Positions 1 through 5,663 of a stretch of 5,942 nucleotides of DNA are shown one piece after another. The DNA is from an uncultured Clostridium sp. GTDB lineage: Bacteria > Bacillota > Clostridia > TANB77 > CAG-508. The stretch lies in NCBI GenBank assembly GCA_905203195.1, contig CAJKVD010000056.1, positions 1 through 5,942 on the forward strand. Direction: 5' to 3'. The position numbers and the translations under genes were made by a program. The notes below the pieces were generated by a model. The model was not told the origin of the DNA and made no database searches. It was given only the letters and a program-made list of their open reading frames with translations. Every line of letters starts with the position of its first letter. The stretch's first letter is position 1.

Positions 1-869
1 TCACCAATTGGAGTTTCCAAAGAAACTGGATCTTGAGCTATTTTTTGAATTTCTGCAACTCTTTCAACCGGAATTTCCATTTCTGCTGCAATTTCCTCTG
101 GGGTTGGTTCTCTACCCAATTGTTGTAGCAAATGTCTTGATGTACGAATTAACTTATTTATTGTTTCCACCATATGAACCGGAATTCTAATTGTTCTAGC
201 TTGATCTGCAATTGCCCTTGTTATTGCTTGTTTAATCCACCATGTAGCATAAGTACTAAACTTAAAGCCTTTTGTATAATCAAATTTTTCAACAGCCTTC
301 ATTAATCCCATATTTCCCTCTTGGATTAAATCTAAAAATAGCATTCCTCTGCCTACATATTTTTTAGCAATACTAACAACCAATCTTAAATTTGACTCTG
401 CCAATTTTTGTTTAGCCTCTTCATCGCCTTTTAATATTCTTTTTGCTAAATCCAATTCCTCATCATATGTTAATAATGGAATTCTACCTATTTCTCTTAA
501 ATACATACGAACTGGATCATCAACATTAATTCCCTCAAAACCAGTATCCACAATTTCATCTAGCTTTAAATTTTCTACCTCTTTTAAATCCTCAATATCT
601 GGTTCTTCATCAAAATCATCAGTCAAGTCAACACCAATTTGTTCAAAAGCATCAAAAACCGAATCCACTTGTTCCGGATTAACACCTTCCAATTGACTTG
701 CTAAATCCTCATATGTTATTTTTCCATTTTTCTTGGCTTCATTTAAAAGATTCTTAATTTTTTCACTTGATTGCATATTTGAATTATTTTTTTCCATATT
801 ATTTTTTTCTTTTGGTAGCAATTTTTCTGTATTCCCATTATTATTTTCTACATCGTTTTTACTTGGCAT
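1..869 (-). CDS. rpoD: RNA polymerase primary sigma factor (sigma-70/SigA), 3' end cut by window edge
   Basis: This is the housekeeping sigma factor, which binds core RNA polymerase and recognises -35/-10 promoters. I translated 289 codons from the ATG at 869. Residues 1-33 are an Asn/Lys-rich tail. Residues 34-85 look like region 1.1 ([12 protein letters not shown]), and 115-145 match region 1.2 ([17 protein letters not shown]). Region 2 spans about 154-240, with the core-binding [17 protein letters not shown] at 180-196 and the -10-melting and recognition part [17 protein letters not shown] at 204-220. [11 protein letters not shown] follows at 225-235, then region 3 ([12 protein letters not shown]) to the edge. 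Region 4, which reads the -35 box, lies outside the window. The start is supported by AGGAG at 878-882, eight bases upstream, overlapping the dnaG stop codon. The gene follows dnaG by 11 bases, the usual Firmicutes order. Identity is nearly certain because region 2 is so conserved. Confidence 0.97.
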   Translation of the reverse strand, partial: MPSKNDVENNNGNTEKLLPKEKNNMEKNNSNMQSSEKIKNLLNEAKKNGKITYEDLASQLEGVNPEQVDSVFDAFEQIGVDLTDDFDEEPDIEDLKEVENLKLDEIVDTGFEGINVDDPVRMYLREIGRIPLLTYDEELDLAKRILKGDEEAKQKLAESNLRLVVSIAKKYVGRGMLFLDLIQEGNMGLMKAVEKFDYTKGFKFSTYATWWIKQAITRAIADQARTIRIPVHMVETINKLIRTSRHLLQQLGREPTPEEIAAEMEIPVERVAEIQKIAQDPVSLETPIG

Positions 870-877
870 TTTATTCA

Positions 878-882
878 CTCCT
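878..882 (-). promoter_or_regulatory. rpoD ribosome binding site overlapping the dnaG stop codon
   Basis: AGGAG on the minus strand lies eight bases before the rpoD ATG and shares bases with the dnaG TAG (881-883). This arrangement suggests translational coupling of the two genes. The coupling is inferred, while the overlap is seen directly. Confidence 0.8.
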
Positions 883-2662
883 ATTTCATTTTAGCTAACT
901 GATTAACAATTCCAATTAACTCACTTTCCAAATTTTTCTTTTCATTACCTTCTAATTGCTCATCTAATAATGTCAAAATCTGCATTTTTCTATCATTTAA
1001 CTTATCCCTTTGATATGATTGTATAATATCATCTATCGCTTTTTCCATATCATCTATACCATAATCATCTGCCATAATTTCTGTAATATGACTTTGCTCT
1101 TCATCATCCATTTTATCCAATATCGCATTAATATTACTATTTCCTTTTTCGAATTCTTCATACAGTTTTTTAGCTATTTTTTTATTAAGTTCGTCTTTAA
1201 ATTCATCACAATTTACATTAATCTTAATAACTTGATACAAATCCATATTTCCAGTTAATAAAATTGATAATATCATATTTTCTCTTTTTCGCAATGTTTG
1301 AGATACTTGCGATAGCTCTTGTTTTCTATGCACAACTACTGTTTTCTTTTTATCTAATATTTTTTCACTTTGATTTTTAGCATAACTAAGTTTATTAACT
1401 TCAGCATAAATTGCCTCTTTTGAAATTTGATATGTATCAGATATTTTTTCTATATATATTTCTCTTTCCATTGTATTATCTATGTTTGAAAGTAGTTTTG
1501 CAATTTCATTTAAAAATTTTATTTTGTCATTTATATTATCCAAATTTAATTTATTCTTTAAAATCTTTATTTTAAACTCTAACACAGAAATAGCTCTATC
1601 AACTACATTTTTAAATCTTGCATTTCCGTATTTTATAATATACTCATCTGGGTCTTTAGCACCTTCCATTTGTAATACTCTTAAATCCAAGCCCATACTT
1701 TGTAACACATCTATAGCTCTTAACTTGGCCGTTTGTCCAGCTTCATCTGAATCAAAGCTTAATATTACTTGTTCTGCATTTTTTCTAAGCAAAAATCCTT
1801 GTTGCTGTGTTAAAGCTGTTCCCAAAGCTCCAACAACATTTTTTACACCTCTTTGATGTAAAGAAATAACATCCATATATCCTTCTACAATAAGCAATTG
1901 TTTTGTATCATATTTTTTTGCAACATTTAATCCAAACAAATGCCTACCTTTGCTATAAATCACATTTTCTGGAGAATTTATATATTTAGGCTTGCTATCA
2001 TCTAAAACTCTTCCACCAAAAGCTATAACTCTACCTCTAACATCACATATAGGAAACATTAATCTATTACGATAACGATCTATATATTGTCCATTATCAT
2101 TTCTATTTACCAATCCTGACTCCAAAATTTCCTGATCACCAAACCCATTATGTTTTAAAGCCATATATAGTTCATTAAATCTTCCAGAAAATCCTATCTT
2201 ATAATTTTCCAAAGTATCATTTGTCAACATTCTTTTCTTTACATATTCTTGTCCAATTTTTGCATTTGGAGTATACAAATTTTTATGATAAAAATCTGCT
2301 GTAAATTCATTTACTTTATAAACTTTAGCTTTTAATTCTTCTCTTTGACTATCTACATTATTTTCTAAAGTTGGCAACTGTATATTAGCTTTTTCAGCAA
2401 GAATCTGAATTGCTTCTACAAATCCACATCCTTCTATCTTCATAATAAATGATATAACATTTCCTCCAACTCCACACCCAAAGCAGTGAAATATTTGTTT
2501 ATCTGGTGAAACTGAAAAAGATGGCGATTTCTCGTTATGAAATGGACATAATCCAAAGTAATTTCTTCCACTTCTCTTTAAATACATATATTGTGAAATA
2601 ACATCAACAATATCATTTGATTGCCTTACTTCATCAATTATTTCTTCACTATATCTTGCCAT
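881..2662 (-). CDS. dnaG: DNA primase DnaG
   Basis: DnaG makes the RNA primers for lagging-strand synthesis and works with the replicative helicase at the fork. The 593 residues are the normal length (B. subtilis and E. coli proteins are about 580-605). The N-terminal CHC2 zinc-binding domain has ligands C39, H42, C60 and C63. The catalytic core includes RNRLMFPI (198-205) and a TOPRIM fold with EGYMD at 260-264 (acidic E260), LGTALT at 280-285 and FDSDEAG at 303-309 (D304, D306), then KDPDEYI at 336-342. The C-terminal part, from about 450, is helical and divergent, as expected for the helicase-binding domain. All key residues are present. The ATG at 2662 is preceded by GAGG four to five bases upstream and by an in-frame TGA nine bases upstream, so no longer start is possible. 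It is followed at 11 bases by rpoD and should be co-transcribed with it from the promoter near 2706. Confidence 0.97.
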   Translation of the reverse strand: MARYSEEIIDEVRQSNDIVDVISQYMYLKRSGRNYFGLCPFHNEKSPSFSVSPDKQIFHCFGCGVGGNVISFIMKIEGCGFVEAIQILAEKANIQLPTLENNVDSQREELKAKVYKVNEFTADFYHKNLYTPNAKIGQEYVKKRMLTNDTLENYKIGFSGRFNELYMALKHNGFGDQEILESGLVNRNDNGQYIDRYRNRLMFPICDVRGRVIAFGGRVLDDSKPKYINSPENVIYSKGRHLFGLNVAKKYDTKQLLIVEGYMDVISLHQRGVKNVVGALGTALTQQQGFLLRKNAEQVILSFDSDEAGQTAKLRAIDVLQSMGLDLRVLQMEGAKDPDEYIIKYGNARFKNVVDRAISVLEFKIKILKNKLNLDNINDKIKFLNEIAKLLSNIDNTMEREIYIEKISDTYQISKEAIYAEVNKLSYAKNQSEKILDKKKTVVVHRKQELSQVSQTLRKRENMILSILLTGNMDLYQVIKINVNCDEFKDELNKKIAKKLYEEFEKGNSNINAILDKMDDEEQSHITEIMADDYGIDDMEKAIDDIIQSYQRDKLNDRKMQILTLLDEQLEGNEKKNLESELIGIVNQLAKMK

Positions 2663-2705
2663 TTTCCCTCACTTTCCCAAAAATACTCATTTATTTTCTC
2701 TCATA

Positions 2706-2734
2706 ATTATATTATTCGACACATTTTACATAAA
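2706..2734 (-). promoter_or_regulatory. Putative sigma-A promoter of dnaG-rpoD
   Basis: A perfect TATAAT (-10) lies at 2706-2711 on the minus strand. Seventeen bases upstream is a weak -35, TTTATG, at 2729-2734. Transcription would begin near 2699, giving a leader of about 37 bases before the dnaG ATG. The poor -35 suggests that an activator may be needed, or that this is not the only promoter. A TGTCGAA heptamer (2715-2721) sits between the two boxes. Confidence 0.5.
2715..2721 (-). promoter_or_regulatory. Possible Spo0A box (TGTCGAA) inside the dnaG promoter
   Basis: The heptamer TGTCGAA equals the core 0A-box consensus bound by phosphorylated Spo0A in spore-forming Firmicutes. It lies in the -10/-35 spacer, a position more compatible with repression than activation. 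The match is exact, but seven bases is short and nothing in the window shows that this organism has Spo0A. Confidence 0.25.
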
Positions 2735-2782
2735 TCCTTCTTTGTATTTAATATTTTACAACGCCTAATCCTATAAACTTGC

Positions 2783-2829
2783 AAATACGCGACATGTAAA
2801 ATTAACTTTTTATCATGCCGCTTGTATTT
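2783..2829 (-). terminator. Long stem-loop 6 bases after the alarmone synthetase stop; possible weak terminator or attenuator
   Basis: On the minus-strand transcript three paired blocks stack: AAATAC with GTATTT, GCGGCATG with CATGTCGC, and TAAAA with TTTTA. The loop is six bases, and there are small bulges of two and one bases on the 5' arm. This gives 19 pairs, one of them a G-U wobble. On the opposite strand the same position would be an A-C mismatch, so the fold suits the minus-strand RNA better. No proper T-run follows on the minus strand, which argues against an efficient intrinsic terminator. It may instead be an attenuator, RNA-stability or processing element, or a small dispersed repeat. 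Confidence 0.45.
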
Positions 2830-2835
2830 TTAATA

Positions 2836-3489
2836 TCATTCGCTTAAAAACATCATTTTATTATCCAATTTGTGCACCATCTTGGCATATGAAACTAATT
2901 CTTTAGATGCTGACTTTGTTATTTCTGCTTGTGGTTTATATTTTAGTTTATGCTCTAAACTTGCCCAAAAATCCATAGCCATTGTTCTAATTTGTACTTC
3001 CAATTTTACATACATTATCTTCTGAGATAATATTATTGGAACTTCCAAAATCATATGATAACTAGAATATCCACTTTTTTTGGGATTAGTAATATAATCT
3101 TTTTCTTTTAATACCTTCACTCCAGGAATCTTTCTAATTAAATCTCTAATAGAAAACACATCTTTTTTTAAAGGACATATAACTCTAACTCCTGCTATAT
3201 CATTAATATTTTCTATCATATTTTGATATGTAAGCTGTAATCCTCTTGCTTTCATCTTATTAGCTATACTTTCAGGCTTTTTTATTCGTGTTTGCATATG
3301 ATCAATTAATTCATAATCATAAAACAACTTGAATTCTTCTTTAATGATTTCTAACTTTGTTTCCATTTCTCTTATCGCAACAGAATAAAGAAACATTATT
3401 TTTTCAAAAGTTTTTGTGTTCTTTTCTATTTTTTCATTCTTTTTTAACAACATAGACATTGTTACTAATTCATTTTTTTCTTTTTTCAT
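2836..3489 (-). CDS. Small alarmone synthetase, RelQ-like (GTP/GDP pyrophosphokinase)
   Basis: This RelA/SpoT-family synthetase domain would transfer pyrophosphate from ATP to GDP or GTP to make (p)ppGpp in the cytoplasm. Numbering from the ATG at 3489 (217 residues), the motifs are RIKKPES (68-74), DIAGVRV (97-103), DYI (131-133), KKSGYSSYH (137-145), LEVQIRT (163-169) and MDFWASLEHKL (172-182). D97 and E164 match the catalytic acidic residues of B. subtilis RelQ/YjbM. There is no HD hydrolase, TGS or ACT domain, so it is synthetase-only. Length and order fit the RelQ class (about 210 residues), with a Lys-rich N-terminal tail of about 30 residues. A longer frame opens at 3507, but that ATG overlaps the ribosome binding site AGGAG (3500-3504). 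The ATG at 3489 has a spacing of 10 bases and is preferred, while the ATG at 3495 (spacing 4) is possible. It has its own promoter. The RelP class and a hydrolase role are less likely. Confidence 0.88.
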   Translation of the reverse strand: MKKEKNELVTMSMLLKKNEKIEKNTKTFEKIMFLYSVAIREMETKLEIIKEEFKLFYDYELIDHMQTRIKKPESIANKMKARGLQLTYQNMIENINDIAGVRVICPLKKDVFSIRDLIRKIPGVKVLKEKDYITNPKKSGYSSYHMILEVPIILSQKIMYVKLEVQIRTMAMDFWASLEHKLKYKPQAEITKSASKELVSYAKMVHKLDNKMMFLSE

Positions 3490-3499
3490 ACACATACAA

Positions 3500-3504
3500 C
3501 TCCT
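3500..3504 (-). promoter_or_regulatory. Ribosome binding site deciding the synthetase start
   Basis: AGGAG here lies inside the first codons of the longest frame (ATG at 3507). That rules out the longest start and leaves ATG at 3495 (4-base spacing) or 3489 (10-base spacing). Confidence 0.7.
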
Positions 3505-3527
3505 CATATGTTTTTTTCTACGAATAT

Positions 3528-3556
3528 ATTATATGAATTTTGTTATCAAATATGAA
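3528..3556 (-). promoter_or_regulatory. Putative sigma-A promoter of the alarmone synthetase gene
   Basis: TTCATA (-35, 3551-3556) and a perfect TATAAT (-10, 3528-3533) are separated by 17 bases on the minus strand. The predicted transcript start is near 3521, about 30 bases before the start codon. It lies in the 94-base gap after the orphan gene. No terminator was seen in that gap, so read-through from upstream is also possible. Confidence 0.6.
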
Positions 3557-3583
3557 CGTGTATGTGTATTTTTTGTGAATTAA

Positions 3584-4420
3584 TTATCTTTCTTCTCCAG
3601 TTTTAGCCCCTCTTGCTAAAATTTCCTGTTCTCTTTCCTTGATTTTCTTCATATTATCAATTATAATTTTTTTACAATTTTCTTCATCATATTGCTTAGG
3701 TCTATATATTTTTGTATTTTCAATAATTTTATTATATTCAAATCCAATACACTTAGGTAATTGCAATTGCATATTCTCATCATCCAATAATTTTTGAAAA
3801 TCAGACAAATATAACATAGCACCATACCTAGCCTGCTTATACGCCATATATATTGCAATACATTTAGCCATTCCTTTAGAATCATCCTTAAATTTATCAT
3901 CTCTTTTTACATTTTGTAAAATATCTAAAAAAACAGGATGTATAATTCCACCATTTTCATTATAATTAGGATTTGTACGCATATTTTCAGCCATATCCAC
4001 AACATCATATAAAACTCTGTATGGATGTGGTTCCTGTAATAATGCGGGTATAAAATTATTTACATCATGTGCTAATGCTAATTTCGCCATTAATTTAACA
4101 AATGTTTTTCGTGATACAACATCTGTTGTAAAATCCTTTTCCAATGCATCAGTATCTATAGCATCAAAAACTTGACTAGTTTCATTAGGACTTAAATCTG
4201 GATATACCTGTTCATCTGATATTGCCTGTATTTTTTCTTGTTCATCTGACATTGCCTTAACTAGTTCTGGAACAATTTCAGAATTTTCTGTTGATACATC
4301 TGGTAATTTTTCTCTTATTGTCTCATCATCAGATCTCTTTATTCTTTCAATCTCCCTTTTAAATTCCCTTTCTCTTTTCTTAACTTCTCTTGTTTCCTTT
4401 ATATGTTGAAAAATATTCAA
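3584..4420 (-). CDS. Unrecognised 278-residue protein, likely cytoplasmic, coiled-coil N-terminus
   Basis: I do not recognise this family. From the chosen TTG start, residues about 5-37 are very rich in Lys, Glu and Arg (KKREREFKREIERIKR) and probably helical or coiled-coil. Residues 38-97 are acidic linker and include a 10-residue tandem repeat, AMSDEQEKIQ then AISDEQVYPD (56-75). A more hydrophobic, probably globular helical domain follows at about 103-225, with the notable stretches VSRKTFVKLMAKLALAHDV and KCIAIYMAYKQARYGAM. The C-terminus is again charged (KKIKEREQEILARGAKTGEER). There is no signal peptide, clear membrane segment or metal-binding motif. The frame can extend to GTG at 4429, but that codon is part of the ribosome binding site AAGGTGAT (4425-4432). 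The TTG at 4420 sits at the same spacing as the ATG of the regulator gene at 5664, which has the same site. It follows the peptidase gene by 24 bases, so the two probably share a transcript. Confidence 0.85.
   Translation of the reverse strand: MNIFQHIKETREVKKREREFKREIERIKRSDDETIREKLPDVSTENSEIVPELVKAMSDEQEKIQAISDEQVYPDLSPNETSQVFDAIDTDALEKDFTTDVVSRKTFVKLMAKLALAHDVNNFIPALLQEPHPYRVLYDVVDMAENMRTNPNYNENGGIIHPVFLDILQNVKRDDKFKDDSKGMAKCIAIYMAYKQARYGAMLYLSDFQKLLDDENMQLQLPKCIGFEYNKIIENTKIYRPKQYDEENCKKIIIDNMKKIKEREQEILARGAKTGEER
4211..4257 (-). repeat. 30-bp tandem duplication inside the orphan gene
   Basis: Two 17-base copies (4211-4227 and 4241-4257) differ at one base and lie exactly 30 bases apart, an in-frame period of 10 codons. 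They encode the paired segments MSDEQ and ISDEQ in the acidic linker. It looks like a recent slippage duplication. Confidence 0.75.
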
Positions 4421-4424
4421 TATA

Positions 4425-4432
4425 ATCACCTT
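4425..4432 (-). promoter_or_regulatory. Ribosome binding site of the orphan gene
   Basis: AAGGTGAT is complementary to the 3' end of 16S rRNA and lies four bases before the TTG at 4420. It overlaps the alternative GTG at 4429, which therefore is unlikely to be the start. Confidence 0.7.
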
Positions 4433-4444
4433 TTCCTATATATT

Positions 4445-5425
4445 TTAATTATACAAATAATTTTGCGGATTAACATGTTGTCCATTTATTCTTATCTCAA
4501 AATGTAAATGTGGTCCTGTAGAATTTCCTGTACTTCCAACTTCAGCAATAATATCTCCCGCTTGAACTTTTTGTCCAGCTTTCACATACATTTTACTAGT
4601 ATGTCCATACCATGTTTCCACACCATTTCCATGATTGATTTTTATTAAATTACCATAAGACCCACTATAACAAGCACTTTCAACTGTTCCATTAGCTACT
4701 ACTTTAATTGGTGTACCTGTAACTGCTCCTATATCTAATCCTGTATGTGTAGAAACTCTTATTCTACTACTAACTCCATATCTTGATGTAATATTTCCAT
4801 TTACCGGCAATGATGCAAATTTTATACCATTTACATTTTCTGTATTTTCTTCCACAACTTGTTCCACTTTATCTTTTAGGTTTAACTTATTTAAAATATT
4901 ACTTTTTGCCACATCTAATGAATCGGTTTTTATATCTTCTACATTTCGAGTATGAACCTCTTTTATTTCAATCTGCAAATCACTGTTTTTTTCTTTTAAA
5001 TATGTTAAAACCACTTGTGCATCTGTCCATGTATCAACACTTTCCAATTTTTCATTACTAACAAATATATCAAAGTATTGATAGTTTATAACCATGCTTT
5101 TTTGTATTGCTATTAAAATGTCACTTTCACTTGTCTGCTGTTTTTTATTTACAAATTTAATTTGATATTCTGGTTCTGCTGGTATGCTAACACTTAAAAC
5201 ATTTTTTGCATCATAATTTTCAATATTATCATGAATAATTCCCTTAAAATAATTTTTACTTTTTACATATCCTAGCAATTCTCCAGAAACTCTTACTTCA
5301 TACACCGGCTTATATTTTATAATTATCAACGCTAATATAAAAGCCAATGCTAATAAAGCAAAATTAAAAAACCTGAAAACTTCTTTTGTGTAGAATTTAT
5401 AGCTTCTACTTAAAATAAATTTCAC
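4445..5425 (-). CDS. Membrane-anchored M23 (LytM-type) peptidoglycan endopeptidase
   Basis: This is a zinc peptidase predicted to cut peptide cross-links in the cell wall from the outer face of the membrane. Of 326 residues, 1-19 are basic, 20-37 form one transmembrane helix (ALLALAFILALIII), and the rest is extracellular. No signal peptidase cleavage site is evident. The catalytic M23 domain spans about 204-326: zinc ligands H227 and D231 (HTGLD) and H308 (second His of HLH), with catalytic H275 (YGH) and H306. All are intact, so the enzyme should be active. The 43-160 stalk contains what look like two related beta-rich modules (VRVSGELLGYVKSK and IFVSNEKLESVDTW). The frame is limited by a TAA three codons before the GTG at 5425. 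That GTG is only one base from the ribosome binding site, so initiation at ATT (5416) is a serious alternative. It is probably the first gene of an operon with the orphan gene, divergent from the XRE regulator. A SpoIIQ-like sporulation role is possible but not shown. Confidence 0.9.
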   Translation of the reverse strand: MKFILSRSYKFYTKEVFRFFNFALLALAFILALIIIKYKPVYEVRVSGELLGYVKSKNYFKGIIHDNIENYDAKNVLSVSIPAEPEYQIKFVNKKQQTSESDILIAIQKSMVINYQYFDIFVSNEKLESVDTWTDAQVVLTYLKEKNSDLQIEIKEVHTRNVEDIKTDSLDVAKSNILNKLNLKDKVEQVVEENTENVNGIKFASLPVNGNITSRYGVSSRIRVSTHTGLDIGAVTGTPIKVVANGTVESACYSGSYGNLIKINHGNGVETWYGHTSKMYVKAGQKVQAGDIIAEVGSTGNSTGPHLHFEIRINGQHVNPQNYLYN

Positions 5426-5426
5426 T

Positions 5427-5432
5427 CTCCTT
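5427..5432 (-). promoter_or_regulatory. Peptidase ribosome binding site with abnormal spacing to GTG
   Basis: AAGGAG is one base before the GTG at 5425, too close for normal initiation, and ten bases before an in-frame ATT at 5416. Ten bases matches the AGGAG-to-ATG spacing preferred for the alarmone synthetase gene in this window. Confidence 0.6.
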
Positions 5433-5443
5433 TATGTTTATTT

Positions 5444-5458
5444 AATAGCGTGACTATT
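5444..5458 (-). other. Small hairpin at the predicted 5' end of the peptidase mRNA
   Basis: AATAG and CTATT pair around a 5-base loop, at or just after the predicted transcript start (about 5456). It may protect the 5' end. Only five pairs form, so it could be chance. Confidence 0.2.
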
Positions 5459-5462
5459 CTTT

Positions 5463-5491
5463 ATTATACTACATATTGTTTCCAAAATCAA
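5463..5491 (-). promoter_or_regulatory. Sigma-A promoter of the peptidase-orphan operon
   Basis: TTGATT (-35, 5486-5491) and TATAAT (-10, 5463-5468) are separated by 17 bases. This is the best promoter in the window. The transcript should start near 5456, giving a leader of about 31 bases. Confidence 0.75.
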
Positions 5492-5607
5492 GTTTTGTAT
5501 ACTATCCATTTTATATTGCAACAAAAATCTGCAAACACCAACTCAAAATACGAATTTTTTTTAACAACTTTATAAACCTATTAGTTCTATTTTTCACATA
5601 AAGTTAC

Positions 5608-5636
5608 TTCAAAACTTATAAGTTAAATGATATATT
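5608..5636 (+). promoter_or_regulatory. Putative sigma-A promoter of the XRE regulator
   Basis: TTCAAA (-35, 5608-5613) and TATATT (-10, 5631-5636) are 17 bases apart on the plus strand. The predicted start is near 5643, about 21 bases before the ATG. A perfect palindrome occupies most of the spacer. Confidence 0.5.
5613..5624. promoter_or_regulatory. Perfect 12-bp palindrome, candidate operator
   Basis: AACTTATAAGTT reads the same on both strands and lies between the -35 and -10 boxes of the regulator promoter. Further AACTT/AAGTT half-sites occur at 5566-5570 and 5601-5605. XRE proteins commonly bind such dyads as dimers to control their own gene. That link is inferred. Confidence 0.4.
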
Positions 5637-5663
5637 AATTGTCAGAATAGGAAGGTGATTAAA

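Noticed and set aside
8..190. Plus-strand open frame of 60 codons
   Set aside because: It is antisense to conserved sigma factor regions 2-3 and resembles no protein.
1019..1856. Open frames on the plus strand across dnaG (1019-1258 and 1482-1856)
   Set aside because: They lie entirely inside the conserved dnaG gene on the other strand, encode Phe/Ile-rich low-complexity peptides typical of antisense AT-rich DNA, and have no ribosome binding site.
3661..3900. Second minus-strand frame inside the orphan gene
   Set aside because: It is out of frame with the longer gene, which has a good ribosome binding site and balanced composition.
4810..5061. Plus-strand open frame across the peptidase stalk
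   Set aside because: It is a Leu/Tyr/His-rich antisense peptide with no initiation signal.
5490..5515. Second promoter-like pair upstream of the peptidase promoter (TTGTTG and TATACA, 17 bases apart)
   Set aside because: Both boxes are weaker than the TTGATT/TATAAT promoter just downstream, and such matches are common in AT-rich DNA.
5541..5562. A-rich then T-rich stretch resembling a terminator
   Set aside because: The potential stem is only A-T pairs of about five bases with no GC core, and no gene ends nearby.
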